A stretch of 34,507 nt of DNA from Cladosporium sp. IMV 00045 (Eukaryota; Ascomycota; Dothideomycetes; Cladosporiales; Cladosporiaceae): NCBI GenBank assembly GCA_001931905.2, contig MSJI02000579.1, forward strand, positions 1 to 34,507, written 5' to 3'. A program made the translations under genes and the position numbers. Each line of letters begins with the position of its first letter. Position 1 is the stretch's first letter. Shown here one piece after another: positions 9,899 to 19,593 of the stretch. Under the pieces are notes generated by a model that saw only the letters and a list, made by a program, of their open reading frames with translations, made no database searches and had not been told where the DNA came from.

Positions 9899-11359
9899 TC
9901 ATGCAACTTTCAACTGAAAGCCGCCGCCTCGCTCTTCTTCATCTCGTCCTTTGAAAATGGAACTGTAGTCTATCTCGCCCAAACCCGGAGCAGCGCCACG
10001 GATGGGCGCGTTGGGGCTGGCATGGCGCCGCTTCTTCTCCTGGCCTGCTTTGGACGGGAACGTGGGGAACATGGCCGTCGGCTTGGGTCGCGGGTCTTCC
10101 TTGAAGTATTTGTGGCTTAACATCTCGCTTGCCGTTGGACGTTCCGAGGGGTTGAGGGAGAGGAGACTGTCGAGCAGGGACGCGCCGGCGTTTGTCAAGG
10201 TTGGGAATTTGGAACGGATGACACTGCCGGATGCGCCCCTCTGGTTGCTCGGCAGGCGTAGAGAGCGCGCGTTGGGTAGGCGCTTGAAGCCTGGCCAGGT
10301 GTCATCGGTAGGAATGCCGCAGAGTTCGAAGACCTGTATGTTCGTCAATTACAAAACTTGAGAGGAAGCGTATCTGTTCATCTCCAGCCTGTGTAGACTG
10401 GGTGCGGGACTCACCTTGCTCAGTTGGTCTACTTCATTCTTCCCTTGCAGTAGTGGGTTCCTCGTCAGCAGCTCGCCGAAGATGCAGCCCAAACTCCACA
10501 TGTCTACCGATGAATCGTATGTCGTCGCTCCAAGCAGAAGTTCCGGTGACCTGTACCAGAGCGTCACGACCAGCTGCGTGAGATTCTGCGGTGGAGGGTC
10601 ACCGCAGAAGCGTGCCATACCAAAATCCGCGAGCTTGATCTCGCCCCGGTTGTTCATGAGGATGTTGCTGGTCTTGAGATCGCGGTGTAATATCCAATGG
10701 TCGTGCAGAAACTCGACAGCGCTGCCAAGTTGAAGCATGAGCGTCTTGACCTCCGAAGGTAAGAATGGCTCGTCCATATCCTCTTGCAGCGTCTTGAGGT
10801 CGTGTTCGAGAAACTCCATGACGATATAGATATCTCCTTTCGCCGCGCCCTCACCCGTGACGATTTCTTGTAGTTCTACAACGTGCCTGTGTTTCGCAGC
10901 GGTCAGGCATTGGATCTCCCTCAGCGCTGTCACCGGGAACCCAGCGTCTCGCGCAGTGTCCAACTTGAGCTTCTTGATTGCAACAATTTCGCCCGTGGCT
11001 TCTTCCCTGGCGCGCGACACGTATCCGTAGCTTCCTTCCTCGATGTGGTTGAGTCGATCGAATCGTTCCACCGAGCGACATGGCTGCCAGGTTGGAGCTT
11101 CCAAGCGTAACAAAGCGCGTTCGGCGACGGCAGCTGTTTCTTGATACTGCGTATTATCTTGGGAGACTCGTCGTCGTTTCGTAGGTCGTTCTGAGTTCCC
11201 TTGCGCGTCTTCGTTTGCTTTCACCGCTGCGGCTCGTTGAGCCTCCTTTGCGGCCTTGCGCTGCTTCTCGGCCTTCAGGCGTTTCTTCTCTTCTTTCTCG
11301 GCCTTCCTCCTCGCATCTTCAGCTGCATCCTCGGCCGTGTCGGCCCATCTTGACGACAT
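9899..11359 (-). CDS. CDK11/PITSLRE-type cyclin-dependent kinase (S. pombe Ppk23-like)
   Basis: Nuclear serine/threonine kinase expected to act with an L-type cyclin on transcription and RNA processing. In fission yeast the relative phosphorylates Mediator subunits. Two exons, 10415-11359 and 9899-10333, flank an intron at 10334-10414 (GTGAGT...TACAG) and give 459 residues. Residues 7-65 are highly charged, with a Lys/Arg/Glu-rich likely coiled coil and a KRRRV nuclear-localisation-like patch. The kinase domain follows: glycine loop GSYGYV (109-114), catalytic lysine K129 in VAIKK, cyclin-binding helix PVTALRE (142-148), HRDLK (D227), DFG (245-247) and the activation segment VVTLWYRSPELLLG. 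PVTALRE corresponds to animal PITSLRE, and CDK10 is the main alternative. The start is the ATG before SSRWAD; the frame stays open further upstream but that part resembles nothing. Divergent from NDUFAF7. Confidence 0.9.
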
Positions 11360-11544
11360 TCTTCTCTTGAGGTGAACTGTAGTCTTTGTGTGGTGTAGTA
11401 ATAGTGTCGTTGACCGGGAATGTGTTGCGGAGAAGTGCTTGTTTGGGAAGTTCAGAAAGTGACGTCTTGACTTTGAAGGTGTCCGGATTCCTTTGACATA
11501 GCGAATCAACAACACAATACTCCCGAATTTCTCTTCGGTATACA
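11360..11544. promoter_or_regulatory. Shared 185-bp divergent promoter, CDK11-type kinase / NDUFAF7
   Basis: The two start codons face away from each other with only 185 bp between them, so both promoters and both 5' leaders must fit here. No known motif stands out to me. Confidence 0.6.
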
Positions 11545-13218
11545 ATGATGAGAAGCAGCTTGTCGCGAACGGCAAGGCAGCTTTCTCGTAATGTCGGTAG
11601 ACTGAGCGTGCCGTCATGCCGAGTCTCCGGCGCAAGATGGAGCTCGACTGAAGGCGAACACAAGTGGTCCACTCCACTGGCTAAGCAGCTGGCTGAGGTT
11701 ATAACGGTACTGTGACATCGATTGAAGTGTGTAGACTGGATTCGACATGAGACTAATGCCTAGCAGACTACGGGCCCCCTCCCAGTGGCTTCCTTCATGC
11801 GACAATGCCTTACATCTGACCTCGGCGGCTACTATACTTCCTCTTCCACCGACAAAGACCAGTTCGGCGCAAAAGGCGATTTCGTTACTTCGCCCGAGAT
11901 CAGCCAAGTGTTCGGAGAACTCATTGGAGTATGGGTTGTGGCAGAATGGATAGCTCAGGGCAGAAAGAGTGAAGGTGTCTACCTGATGGAAGTCGGCCCA
12001 GGAAGAGGCACTCTCATGGACGATATGCTACGGACAATCAGGAACTTCCCTCCTCTGGCGAAGGCTGTGGATGCTGTTTACATGGTAGAGGCCAGCGCCA
12101 ACCTGAGGGAGGCTCAGCACAAGCTACTGTGCGGCGAGAACAAGCTTGAAGAGACCGAGTTGGGCTGGCAGAGTGTGAGCAAGTACTCACAGGACATTAA
12201 AGTGATCTGGACTGAAGACATCCGATTCGTTCCCAAAGAGGCTAGCAAGACGCCTTTCATCATCGCACACGAGTTCTTCGATGCCCTGCCCATACACATC
12301 TTCCAATCCGTCCCGCCAGCGCCAGAGAACGAACAAAGCAACAACACCATCCAGACCCCAACAGGACCCATACAAGCACCTCGAAGGCTACCACAAGCAT
12401 CTCAGCAACACCAATGGCGCGAACTTATGGTCTCCCCCAAAGCGCCCCACAAGCTGCAGGAAGGCGAGCCCGAATTCGAGCTCAGCATGGCAAAGGCCGC
12501 AACACCGCACTCGATGTATCTGCCCGAGACGTCCTCCCGGTACCAAGCTCTGAAAGACGCCACCGATGCCACCATCGAAATCAGCCCCGAAAGCCAGGCC
12601 TACGCACGAGACTTCGCAGAGCGCCTCGGCGGCTCCAACCCCGTCCAGCCGACAAGCCAAAAACCGCAACCAACTCAAGTTCCCGGCCGCACAGTTCCTT
12701 CAGGACCGGCGCAAGAGCCATTTGAAAAACCCACACCCTCCGGCGCAGCGCTCATAATTGACTACGGACCCGCCAATAAGATCCCCGCAAACTCCTTACG
12801 CGGTATCCGCGCGCACAAGCTGATCTCACCCTTCGACTCCGCCGGTATTACGGACCTCAGCGCGGATGTGGACTTTCTCGCCCTGGCGGAGAGCGCCATC
12901 AACGGCTCGCCGGGCGTCGAAGTCCACGGGCCCGTGGACCAGGCCCGCTTCCTCACTTCGATGGGCATCGAGGAGCGCGCGGCTCAGCTGGTCAAGCGGG
13001 CTGTCGACAAGGAGCGCGGCGGGAGCACGGGGCAGGATAAGAAGGAGCTTACGGAGGTGGTCAAGAGGATTGAGGGCGGGTGGAAGAGGCTGGTTGATAG
13101 TGGGCCTGAGGGCATGGGCGGGCTTTATCAGGTTATGGCTATTGTACCTCACAAGCCCGTGCAGCAAGGAGAGCCTCGACGACGACCGGTGGGTTTTGGT
13201 GGGGATGTCAGCTTGTAG
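11545..13218 (+). CDS. NDUFAF7: NDUFAF7/MidA homologue, mitochondrial complex I assembly methyltransferase
   Basis: SAM-dependent protein arginine methyltransferase of the DUF185/MidA family. In animals it dimethylates an arginine of the NDUFS2 subunit early in complex I assembly in the matrix. Two exons, 11545-11706 and 11767-13218, joined across an intron at 11707-11766 (GTACTG...TAGCAG), give 537 residues. The first exon encodes a classic mitochondrial presequence rich in Arg and Ser (MMRSSLSRTARQLSRNVGRL), then KWSTPLAKQLAEVIT. After the splice the family core reads TTGPLPVASFMRQCLT, GGYY and GDFVTSPEISQVFGEL. The SAM-binding motif VGPGRGT is at 130-136 and IIAHEFFDALP follows further on. 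A low-complexity insert (roughly residues 250-390) separates parts of the fold, as is common in fungal versions. An ATG directly in front of the first one (11545 or 11548) makes the start ambiguous by one codon. Confidence 0.93.
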
Positions 13219-13699
13219 ATACTAGAGCTTTGTATTTGTACATATGGGAAGGCGGGTAAACAAGCCTTTGTAGGTTATTGTTTCTTGTGAGGATACTTGT
13301 GGTGGTAGCATCGACTAGATCATGGCATTCTTTATCGCACATCGTCTGGGCAGAATATTCATGTAGTGTTCCATTTGCAACAAGCGGAGACGAGAATTAA
13401 AGACACATCACACGAAGAGTAATGGGGAAAGGTGCAGTTTGAACTTGAAGCTAAACGCTTATCATTACTGCTAATAGGGGTATCTTTTCATGCTCGCTGT
13501 GATTCGGGCAACGAAGTCCCATACTGGTGGCTGGGATCTTTGGAAGAGAGGAAAACAGGGCTCAAAAAAATCTACGGTCGAAGCTGGCTGGCTCAGCAGC
13601 GACCAGTAGTACTCACCGCGCGCACTGTGGAAATATCTGGATGATCCACGACGCGTGCGCGGTGCGGCTGTTCATGTCGGTGACAAAGATTGGCATTCC
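13219..13699. other. Convergent intergenic region, no gene seen
   Basis: 3' ends of NDUFAF7 (+) and the RRM protein gene (-) meet here. No supported ORF. Confidence 0.6.
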
Positions 13700-15208
13700 T
13701 TACTCATCCGAGTCCTGAAAGCGAAGGCGAGCACCGAAGCCAGAACGGAAGTCAGACAGGCTATCATCGCTGAGATACCCGTCTGGATCACGGTTCTCGG
13801 TGTCCTCATCAGAGCCGGCTTCCGTACCATCCATGTTGAGAACACCGAAGCGGTTGGAGATCGCGGCTTTGTTCGCTTGCTTGGGAGCAGAGTGGGTGCG
13901 CGAGGTCAATGACTTTGTCTCGTTCAAAGGCAGCGGAACATCACACTCGTCGCGGAAGAACTCGATCTTGTGGCCTCTGTATGAGGCGCGAGACATCATG
14001 CAAGTGCGAGCGAAGAGGGCGTAGTTGATCGCGTTCGTGAAGATGTAAGCATCCCCTCCCTGGTACTTGACATCGATGATGACCAGGTGGGAGATATGCT
14101 CCATATCTTCGCGGATACGTTGCTCGCCGAGTCCACCACGAAGAGCGTTGCGAATCACCAGGTTGCGTGTGGCGCCACCGGTGACCTTGTCAGCGACATG
14201 GCTATGGTATCGATACTCATGTTCTGCCCACTGGACTTCGATCTAGGGTTCCCCCGTCAGCTTTGACTTCATGTCATGTCAGGCATTGACACGGTATTAC
14301 GTACACGCTTGCCTTTGAGATGAATTTCATTGCGCTTGCTCCAAGCCAGGAAGCTCGCTGCGCCGTTTGCAAAGCAGACGTTCGCACTGTCGTGGCGGAG
14401 GACTGCGCTGACAATCTTGCCGCCCTTGAGGATCGAGAACAAGTCTTTATAGTTGGTGTGTCTTGAGAGGCCAGAGAAATAGAGCGTGCGCGATGATTTT
14501 TGACCGGCACCCTGAGCTGCAATGCGTTCATTGAGAGGGTTTGGGTGGATACGTTGTTCGATCGCTGGGTCGCTGGAAGATGGGACCTCGTAGTTGATCT
14601 CACGCCAAGGCGCCGGATCTGCAGGCTGCATAGTACGTGGAATGGGAGCTGAGCTAACGTGAGATGCCTCAAAGCTATTGTGGTACTCTGTTGACATTTC
14701 CTGGTCATCAGCCAGCGCTGAGTCTTTGCGGGCATCATTGCCATTCGAATTGGTGATCAGGATGTCAAGTGTGCTGGAATCGACACCACCAACAATCAAG
14801 GATTTCCTGAGAGCTTCGTAGTCGCGAGAGATGCGAAGCTGAGTTACAAATTAGCTCAGACTACAGTATCAGTGTCATGACGAATGCAGGAGACGTACGA
14901 GGTGGTCGTATTCGTTCCTTGCAATAATGATGCTGGCATGATCGATTGGATTGGAAGCGTCGTGCTTGTTTTCCATGTCAGTATTCACAGAATGTTCTGT
15001 TTTTTGGTGGTAGATTACCAGCTGAGCTCTGCAGTTGTATGTCAGCGCCATATTCTTCACAGTAGTCATCTCTGACACATATCTCAACTCACCTGCGGAC
15101 TAAAGCATCGATGTAGCCTTTGTCGACCGTGACCCTGTCCGGATTGCCGGCATAATCGAGACCGCTGTCGGGATTCCCAACATATTCAAAGCCCGTCAAA
15201 GTAGCCAT
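13700..15208 (-). CDS. RNA-binding protein with two RRM-type domains
   Basis: Putative post-transcriptional regulator; the target RNAs are unknown. Four exons: 15093-15208, 14899-15028, 14305-14838 and 13700-14242. The introns are 15029-15092 (GTGAGT...TGCAG), 14839-14898 (GTACGT...CTCAG) and 14243-14304 (GTACGT...CCTAG). They give 440 residues in one frame. The first RRM spans about 198-275 (RTLYFSGLSRHTNYKDLFSI, HLKGKR joined across the splice to IEVQWAEH). A second, more divergent RRM follows directly at about 285-360 (TRNLVIRNALRGG, HLVIIDVKYQGGDAYIFT, YRGHKIEFFRDEC). The first 190 residues and the acidic C-terminal 60 look disordered. The arrangement recalls fungal Nrd1-like multi-RRM proteins, but I would not name it as such. 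A second intron inside exon 2 cannot be ruled out. Divergent from BCS1. Confidence 0.85.
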
Positions 15209-15395
15209 TGTGCTACTATCGGGCACAACTGTACATGTAGGCGTGCATGGGAAAGGTGCATGTTGGTTGTATGGTCGTTTGATAACGACCACGGCGGCGC
15301 ACGGGCCGGAAGGCGCTACGCGGAACATCCCGTCGACAGCAGCGACGCCAGCGGCAATCTTCTTAGAACCTCATGATAACTGGCGCAACAACTTA
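15209..15395. promoter_or_regulatory. Shared 187-bp divergent promoter, RRM protein / BCS1
   Basis: Start codons at 15208 (-) and 15396 (+) face away from each other. The BCS1 frame happens to be open upstream across this region, but it contains no in-frame ATG before 15396. Confidence 0.6.
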
Positions 15396-16859
15396 ATGGA
15401 CGCCACTCCTCCAAATGCAGCATCTCCTGCAGCCTTGAGCCAGGCTAAAGGCTCAAAGGAAGATGCATTTCGTCAGCTCGCTGAAGCCGGCGCGAAGGGT
15501 GATGGGTCAATATTCGCGCAGTTGACCGGCAACCCTTTTTTCACAGCGGGATTTGGACTCGCGGCTTTGGGCGCTGCTGTACGATATGGATCCCAAGGTC
15601 TCAGGAGAGGCGCAGATCTTGCGCGGCGGAAGTTGCTTGTTGACCTTGAGGTCACAAGACACGATCCGTCTTACCCCTGGGTACTGAACTGGATGACAGC
15701 GCAATTCCAGACTCAATTGAAGCCTACCGGAGCGCGCAAGGACCTGGGAACGATGGAATATCTTCTTCAGAGATTTACGCCTGGAATGCACCATCTGCAA
15801 ATAGACACCGCTCGCACGAAGACCGCTGGCGGTTCAGAACAAACAATGTTCTCCCTTGTCCCGGGTCACGGCAAGCACATCCTGCGATACAAAAACGCTT
15901 TCATCGCAGTCAACCGTGAACGCATCGGCAAAAGCTTCGACGAGAAGGGCCGGCCTTTCGAGACGATCACCATGACAACGCTCTATCACCAGCGTAAGAT
16001 TTTCGAAGAGATTTTCCAGGAAGCTCACATGGCGGCGAACCAGCACAACGAGGGTAAGACGATCGTCTACACTTCGCGGAATATTGGCTGGGATGCTTCT
16101 GCGGAACCCAAGAGACGACGTCCATTTGACTCAGTAATTCTGGAAGAAGGTCTCGCGGACAAGATCCGCGATGATGTTCAAGAGTTTATCGACACTCGAG
16201 AATGGTATCTGGACCGCGGCATTCCTTACAGGCGAGGCTACCTACTTTATGGTCCTCCTGGCACGGGCAAGACTTCGTTTGTTCAGGCACTTGCTGGTGC
16301 TTTAGACTTCAACATTGCCATGCTGAGTCTCAGCAAGCGCGGTCTTACCGATGATCTTCTGAACAAGCTCTTGGAGGAAGTACCTCCACGAACTATTGTG
16401 TTATTGGAAGACGCAGACGCCGCGTTCAGCAACCGACGGCAGAGAGACACTGATGGCTACAGTGGCTCCACAGTCACTTTCTCCGGCCTTCTCAACGCAC
16501 TTGACGGTGTTGCAAGTGCCGAGGAACGCATTCTCTTCATGACAACCAACCACATCGACCAGCTTGACGATGCTCTCATCCGTCCGGGCAGGGTTGACAT
16601 GACGGTCAAGTTAGGCAATGCTACGGAGTGGCAGATTGGAAAGCTGTGGGATCGCTTCTACGCACCGTACGACCCGGAAGGCGTTGGAAAGGCACAGTTC
16701 GTGCAGCGAGCTAAGGACTTTGGATTAGTCGACAACGTGAGCACCGCTCAGCTTCAGGGAGTGTTCCTGTACAACAAGGACGATCCGGAGGGCGCCATTG
16801 CGATGGTGGACCAGCTTTCGTCTTTCATGCATGCGCAGACTAAGCAAACTTCTGTATAA
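15396..16859 (+). CDS. BCS1: Mitochondrial chaperone BCS1 (AAA ATPase)
   Basis: Inner-membrane AAA ATPase that moves the folded Rieske iron-sulfur protein across the membrane, completing the cytochrome bc1 complex. Intronless, 487 residues, close to the usual 450-500. Residues 45-62 form the single transmembrane segment (FFTAGFGLAALGAAVRYG). An Arg-rich stretch follows (LRRGADLARRK), the internal import signal typical of Bcs1. The BCS1_N domain then runs to about residue 245. The AAA core has Walker A GPPGTGKT at 286-293 and Walker B LLEDADAAF with E338 and D339. The sensor region reads LFMTTNHIDQLDDALIRPGRVD and includes the arginine fingers. The start is the first in-frame ATG. NDUFAF7, an assembly factor for complex I, lies 2.2 kb away on the same strand. 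Confidence 0.95.
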   Translation: MDATPPNAASPAALSQAKGSKEDAFRQLAEAGAKGDGSIFAQLTGNPFFTAGFGLAALGAAVRYGSQGLRRGADLARRKLLVDLEVTRHDPSYPWVLNWMTAQFQTQLKPTGARKDLGTMEYLLQRFTPGMHHLQIDTARTKTAGGSEQTMFSLVPGHGKHILRYKNAFIAVNRERIGKSFDEKGRPFETITMTTLYHQRKIFEEIFQEAHMAANQHNEGKTIVYTSRNIGWDASAEPKRRRPFDSVILEEGLADKIRDDVQEFIDTREWYLDRGIPYRRGYLLYGPPGTGKTSFVQALAGALDFNIAMLSLSKRGLTDDLLNKLLEEVPPRTIVLLEDADAAFSNRRQRDTDGYSGSTVTFSGLLNALDGVASAEERILFMTTNHIDQLDDALIRPGRVDMTVKLGNATEWQIGKLWDRFYAPYDPEGVGKAQFVQRAKDFGLVDNVSTAQLQGVFLYNKDDPEGAIAMVDQLSSFMHAQTKQTSV

Positions 16860-17659
16860 TAGTGTATCATACAAATTAATGTAGCAACAGTGCTGCTGAG
16901 AGAATTTAAACAGATCAGAATGACCTTCGTAGTTGCTACGTGTTGCTCATCTTAACCCACTGAGAAGCGCTGAATGATCGTGACCAATGAATAACAAGTC
17001 ATTCTATCGACGTCCATGAAGGCGGCAAGGTCGTAACGAAGATCCCATAGCGCCAGAGCAATACTATCTGCTGGTCTGCATGCCCTTGCGTGACACATCC
17101 AGATTTTCAAAGTAAAACACATCCCTCCGCGATATTCTGGTCCTTTCGCGGCCAAATACAGCGCGTTGAGCTCTTTCCTGCAAGGTAAGATGCCAAGCGC
17201 GATTGTATGTGACGTCTCAGCGCGTCATGTCACGTGATGCAGCTTTGAAACAACACCTCATCCAGATCGATACCTACGCCACCGAGCTCGTGGGGAGAAA
17301 AATAGCCGGATTTATTCACATGTCAGAGGAAACGTATCGTAGACACATCAGTCAAAGATGAACAATCGCATTCAGCCGGCACGCCTGCGTCAGCTAATCC
17401 CGTCGCCATGCACTTCATCAATCGGAGCAAGATCCTAAACATTCACTGACATCACCGCGAGTGGTGGGGCAGTCGTGGTGGGGTAGGAGTGATCGGAGAT
17501 GGCAGGTATGATGCTACCTCTTCACTCGGCGAGGTGAGAGGCGAAGGCCAAGTGCAATCTTCATAAGAAGGGCCTCGACCTTTTTCCTCTACTCGTCTTT
17601 GATAACTGTCACATCTTCAACCAACACAACAACCAAACCTCTTGAATTACTTCATACCT
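16860..17659. promoter_or_regulatory. Upstream region of the 80-aa protein gene with E-box, CRE-like and CreA-like sites
   Basis: No supported ORF. Candidate sites are a TGACGTC element at 17210-17216, a CACGTG E-box at 17231-17236 inside GTCACGTGAT, and two exact copies of GTGGTGGGG at 17461-17469 and 17475-17483. Each copy contains GTGGGG, which fits the CreA consensus SYGGRG. The transcript leader appears to start somewhere after about 17590, where pyrimidine- and CAAC-rich sequence begins. Site identities are consensus matches only. Confidence 0.4.
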
Positions 17660-17765
17660 GTAAGTACCAGCATCACCCAACACCATCAGCATCCTTGAAC
17701 TTCAAGTCTCAACACCCATCCACTCCAATCACAAGCACAAATAACTAACCCACCACCTCCTACAG
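17660..17765 (+). other. Probable intron in the 5' leader of the 80-aa protein gene
   Basis: A perfect donor GTAAGT at 17660, an ACTAAC branch site at 17744-17749 and a CTACAG acceptor ending at 17765 define a 106-bp intron. It lies entirely upstream of the start codon at 17819. Leader introns often accompany strongly or conditionally expressed fungal genes. Confidence 0.7.
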
Positions 17766-17818
17766 CCCACCACCACAACTTCAACCCACCAAACCCACCC
17801 CCAAACACCACAACCACA

Positions 17819-18061
17819 ATGTCCGCCCCCAACCAAGGCCGCCAGTCCCCTGACCCCGCCCGCCAGAGCGGCGCCCAGGCCGGCAGCGTGTCCAACAACC
17901 CCAACGACCAAGGCGTGGCTTCCAGCGCCTCGCAGACCAAGGACCAGAGCGAGGACCAGCTCAAGAACCTGAGCTCCAACCCCAAGGGCCCGCTCGAGGA
18001 CAAGGCGGCGGACGCTGCGTCGAAGGGCGTGGGAAATGCGAGCGGTGCGGTGTCGCAGTAG
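17819..18061 (+). CDS. Small disordered conserved fungal protein (80 aa), function unknown
   Basis: A single 81-codon exon after a CAAC-rich leader (ACAACCACAATG). The product is hydrophilic, with no cysteine, aromatic residue, signal peptide or membrane segment, and is almost surely disordered. It contains NPNDQGVASSASQ and LSSNPKGPLED. I recall similar strings from small ascomycete proteins of unknown role, but cannot verify that here. Codons are almost all C- or G-ending (AAC, AAG, GCC, CAG, GAG), a sign of high expression. With the 74-aa protein at 9457 this is the second small disordered protein in the window. They share style and codon bias but no clear sequence. A stress- or spore-associated role is a guess from composition. 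Confidence 0.82.
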   Translation: MSAPNQGRQSPDPARQSGAQAGSVSNNPNDQGVASSASQTKDQSEDQLKNLSSNPKGPLEDKAADAASKGVGNASGAVSQ

Positions 18062-18879
18062 ATGCACGTGTGTTGCTGCTGGCACGAGGATAACGGAATG
18101 AATGAATTCGGATGATGGGATTTTCCTTTGCTGTTTATGAATATTCGAGAAAGAAAATGAATGATTTCTTTGTTTATTTTGACTTGATTTGATTTTTGTT
18201 GTGTATGTCTACTGTGTAAACCAACTTGACCATGCACATGAGCAGGCCTACAATGCCGCTGCCTCGAAGAAGGCTTCTTTCCTTACCTGTGTCAACGCTA
18301 GCTGATGAAATGGTCACATGGCCCCTCGATGAACAACCGCCGTAGCAGGGTACCGTGCCCGATTTCGCCAACTTCATTTCGCCAACCTCATTCCGCCAAC
18401 TCCACGTGTGCTACACGTATTTCCATCAGCAACGTGCAGAGGTCAAGCCTTATCAAATCAGACTTGGCTCGCCAACGTAGTTAGGGAGATCTTCGTACGC
18501 GACATCTTGAATTGACGGCAATTCCAAGGGACCATCGACCGGTGGCATATGTGGCCTGCGCCACTGCGGCTCTGGTTGCCTATCATATGAGAAGACATGT
18601 TGATAGGTGCCTCAATCTCTCTCTCTCGGCGGGCAACATCTCTTGCTGGTAAGACTGCTTCGCCTAGTCTGTACTGCTGTGGTTTGCTGTCGGTGTCTTG
18701 TCGCTCTGAGCTGGCCGTCGACAGAAGCTTGTGACTGTTATGCGCAGACAGGCGAGGTGATTGTTGGATGCGTGCCTCTTGTCCAATGCATCTGACGAGA
18801 ATTTCGAGAGTCCCTGTTCGCGAGAGCAGTGGGCATTTCCCACGGACATGCTGTTTCATCTCCAATCGAAGTCAGCCCT
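18062..18879. other. Convergent intergenic region with a short tandem repeat
   Basis: 3' ends of the 80-aa protein gene (+) and DUO1 (-). No supported gene. It contains the 14-bp tandem repeat listed separately, and an AT-rich stretch at about 18120-18210 likely to hold the polyadenylation region of the plus-strand gene. Confidence 0.6.
18364..18405. repeat. Three-copy 14-bp tandem repeat
   Basis: Three adjacent 14-mers, TTCGCCAACTTCAT, TTCGCCAACCTCAT and TCCGCCAACTCCAC, differ by one to three changes from copy to copy. A further TCGCCAAC occurs at about 18469-18476. The unit is not a codon multiple and lies between convergent genes. Confidence 0.85.
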
Positions 18880-19593
18880 TTAGCCTCGACCACGTCCCCT
18901 AGCAACACTAGACCCCCTTCTAATGCCACTCCCTCTCGACGCAGGTATACCACCCCTACCCCTCCCAGTCTGCCCACCAACACCCGTATACCGACTTGTT
19001 GTAGAAGAAGCCGCGCCCCTTGTACCTCCAACGCGACTTCCCCTCCTCGCCGGCGCCGCCGCAGCAGCAGCTTTCTTCCTCTCCTCCTCCTCCGCCTTCC
19101 TCTGGGCCTCCTCCCTCCTCCTCTGCTCCTCCACCACCCGCCTCTCCGCCTCCGCCTGCCGTCGGATCTCCTCGTTCTCCAAATCCTCCATGTCCTGCGT
19201 GGCGCCCTGCCATTGCGGGTTGAGAATCAGACGCTGGTTGTGCTCCGTCTGGCCCAGAATGCGCGTCCAGGTCGCGAGAAGTGTGGAGGCGTTGTTGACG
19301 GTGTTGTGGACGGTGCCCATGTTCGACTTGGCTTTCTCCAGGGAGGCCGTCACGCCTTCGATCACTTTGTTCACTTCGCGCACGCGCTCTAGTTCGGCTT
19401 GCAGGCGGGCTTCGCGCGCTTCGGAGGCTTCGTGGCGGGACTCGGTGCGTGTTTGGGCGTCATTGTTGGTGGTGGTGCTGGGGGTGTGTTTTTGGGTTGT
19501 TGCGCCGCTTTCGGGGCTAGCGAAGAGGTCTTCTTCTTCCTCGTCTTGGAGGCGCAGGCGGGCTATGTCGGGTGTTTCTAGAGGCTTTGCCAT
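18880..19593 (-). CDS. DUO1: DASH (Dam1) complex subunit Duo1
   Basis: Subunit of the fungus-specific DASH/Dam1 complex, which forms rings around kinetochore microtubules and couples chromosomes to depolymerising ends. One exon, 237 residues. The family core lies at about residues 65-140 and includes VREVNKVIEGVTASLEKAKS, NTVNNASTLLATWTRILGQT and EHNQRLILNPQWQGATQD. A Glu/Arg/Lys-rich helix follows (about 145-185), then a basic Gly/Arg/Ser tail with RGRG repeats that could contact microtubules. The start is the ATG before AKPLETPDIARLRLQ, where family similarity begins; the frame is open upstream but the extension looks non-coding. An ACGCGT box lies 33 nt upstream of the start. Divergent from the unassigned gene at 20314. 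Confidence 0.92.
   Translation of the reverse strand: MAKPLETPDIARLRLQDEEEEDLFASPESGATTQKHTPSTTTNNDAQTRTESRHEASEAREARLQAELERVREVNKVIEGVTASLEKAKSNMGTVHNTVNNASTLLATWTRILGQTEHNQRLILNPQWQGATQDMEDLENEEIRRQAEAERRVVEEQRRREEAQRKAEEEERKKAAAAAAPARRGSRVGGTRGAASSTTSRYTGVGGQTGRGRGGIPASRGSGIRRGSSVARGRGRG

Noticed and set aside
18940..19223. Plus-strand proline- and serine-rich frames opposite the DUO1 C-terminus.
   Set aside because: They are the antisense reading of the Glu/Arg-rich and Gly/Arg-rich DUO1 tail.
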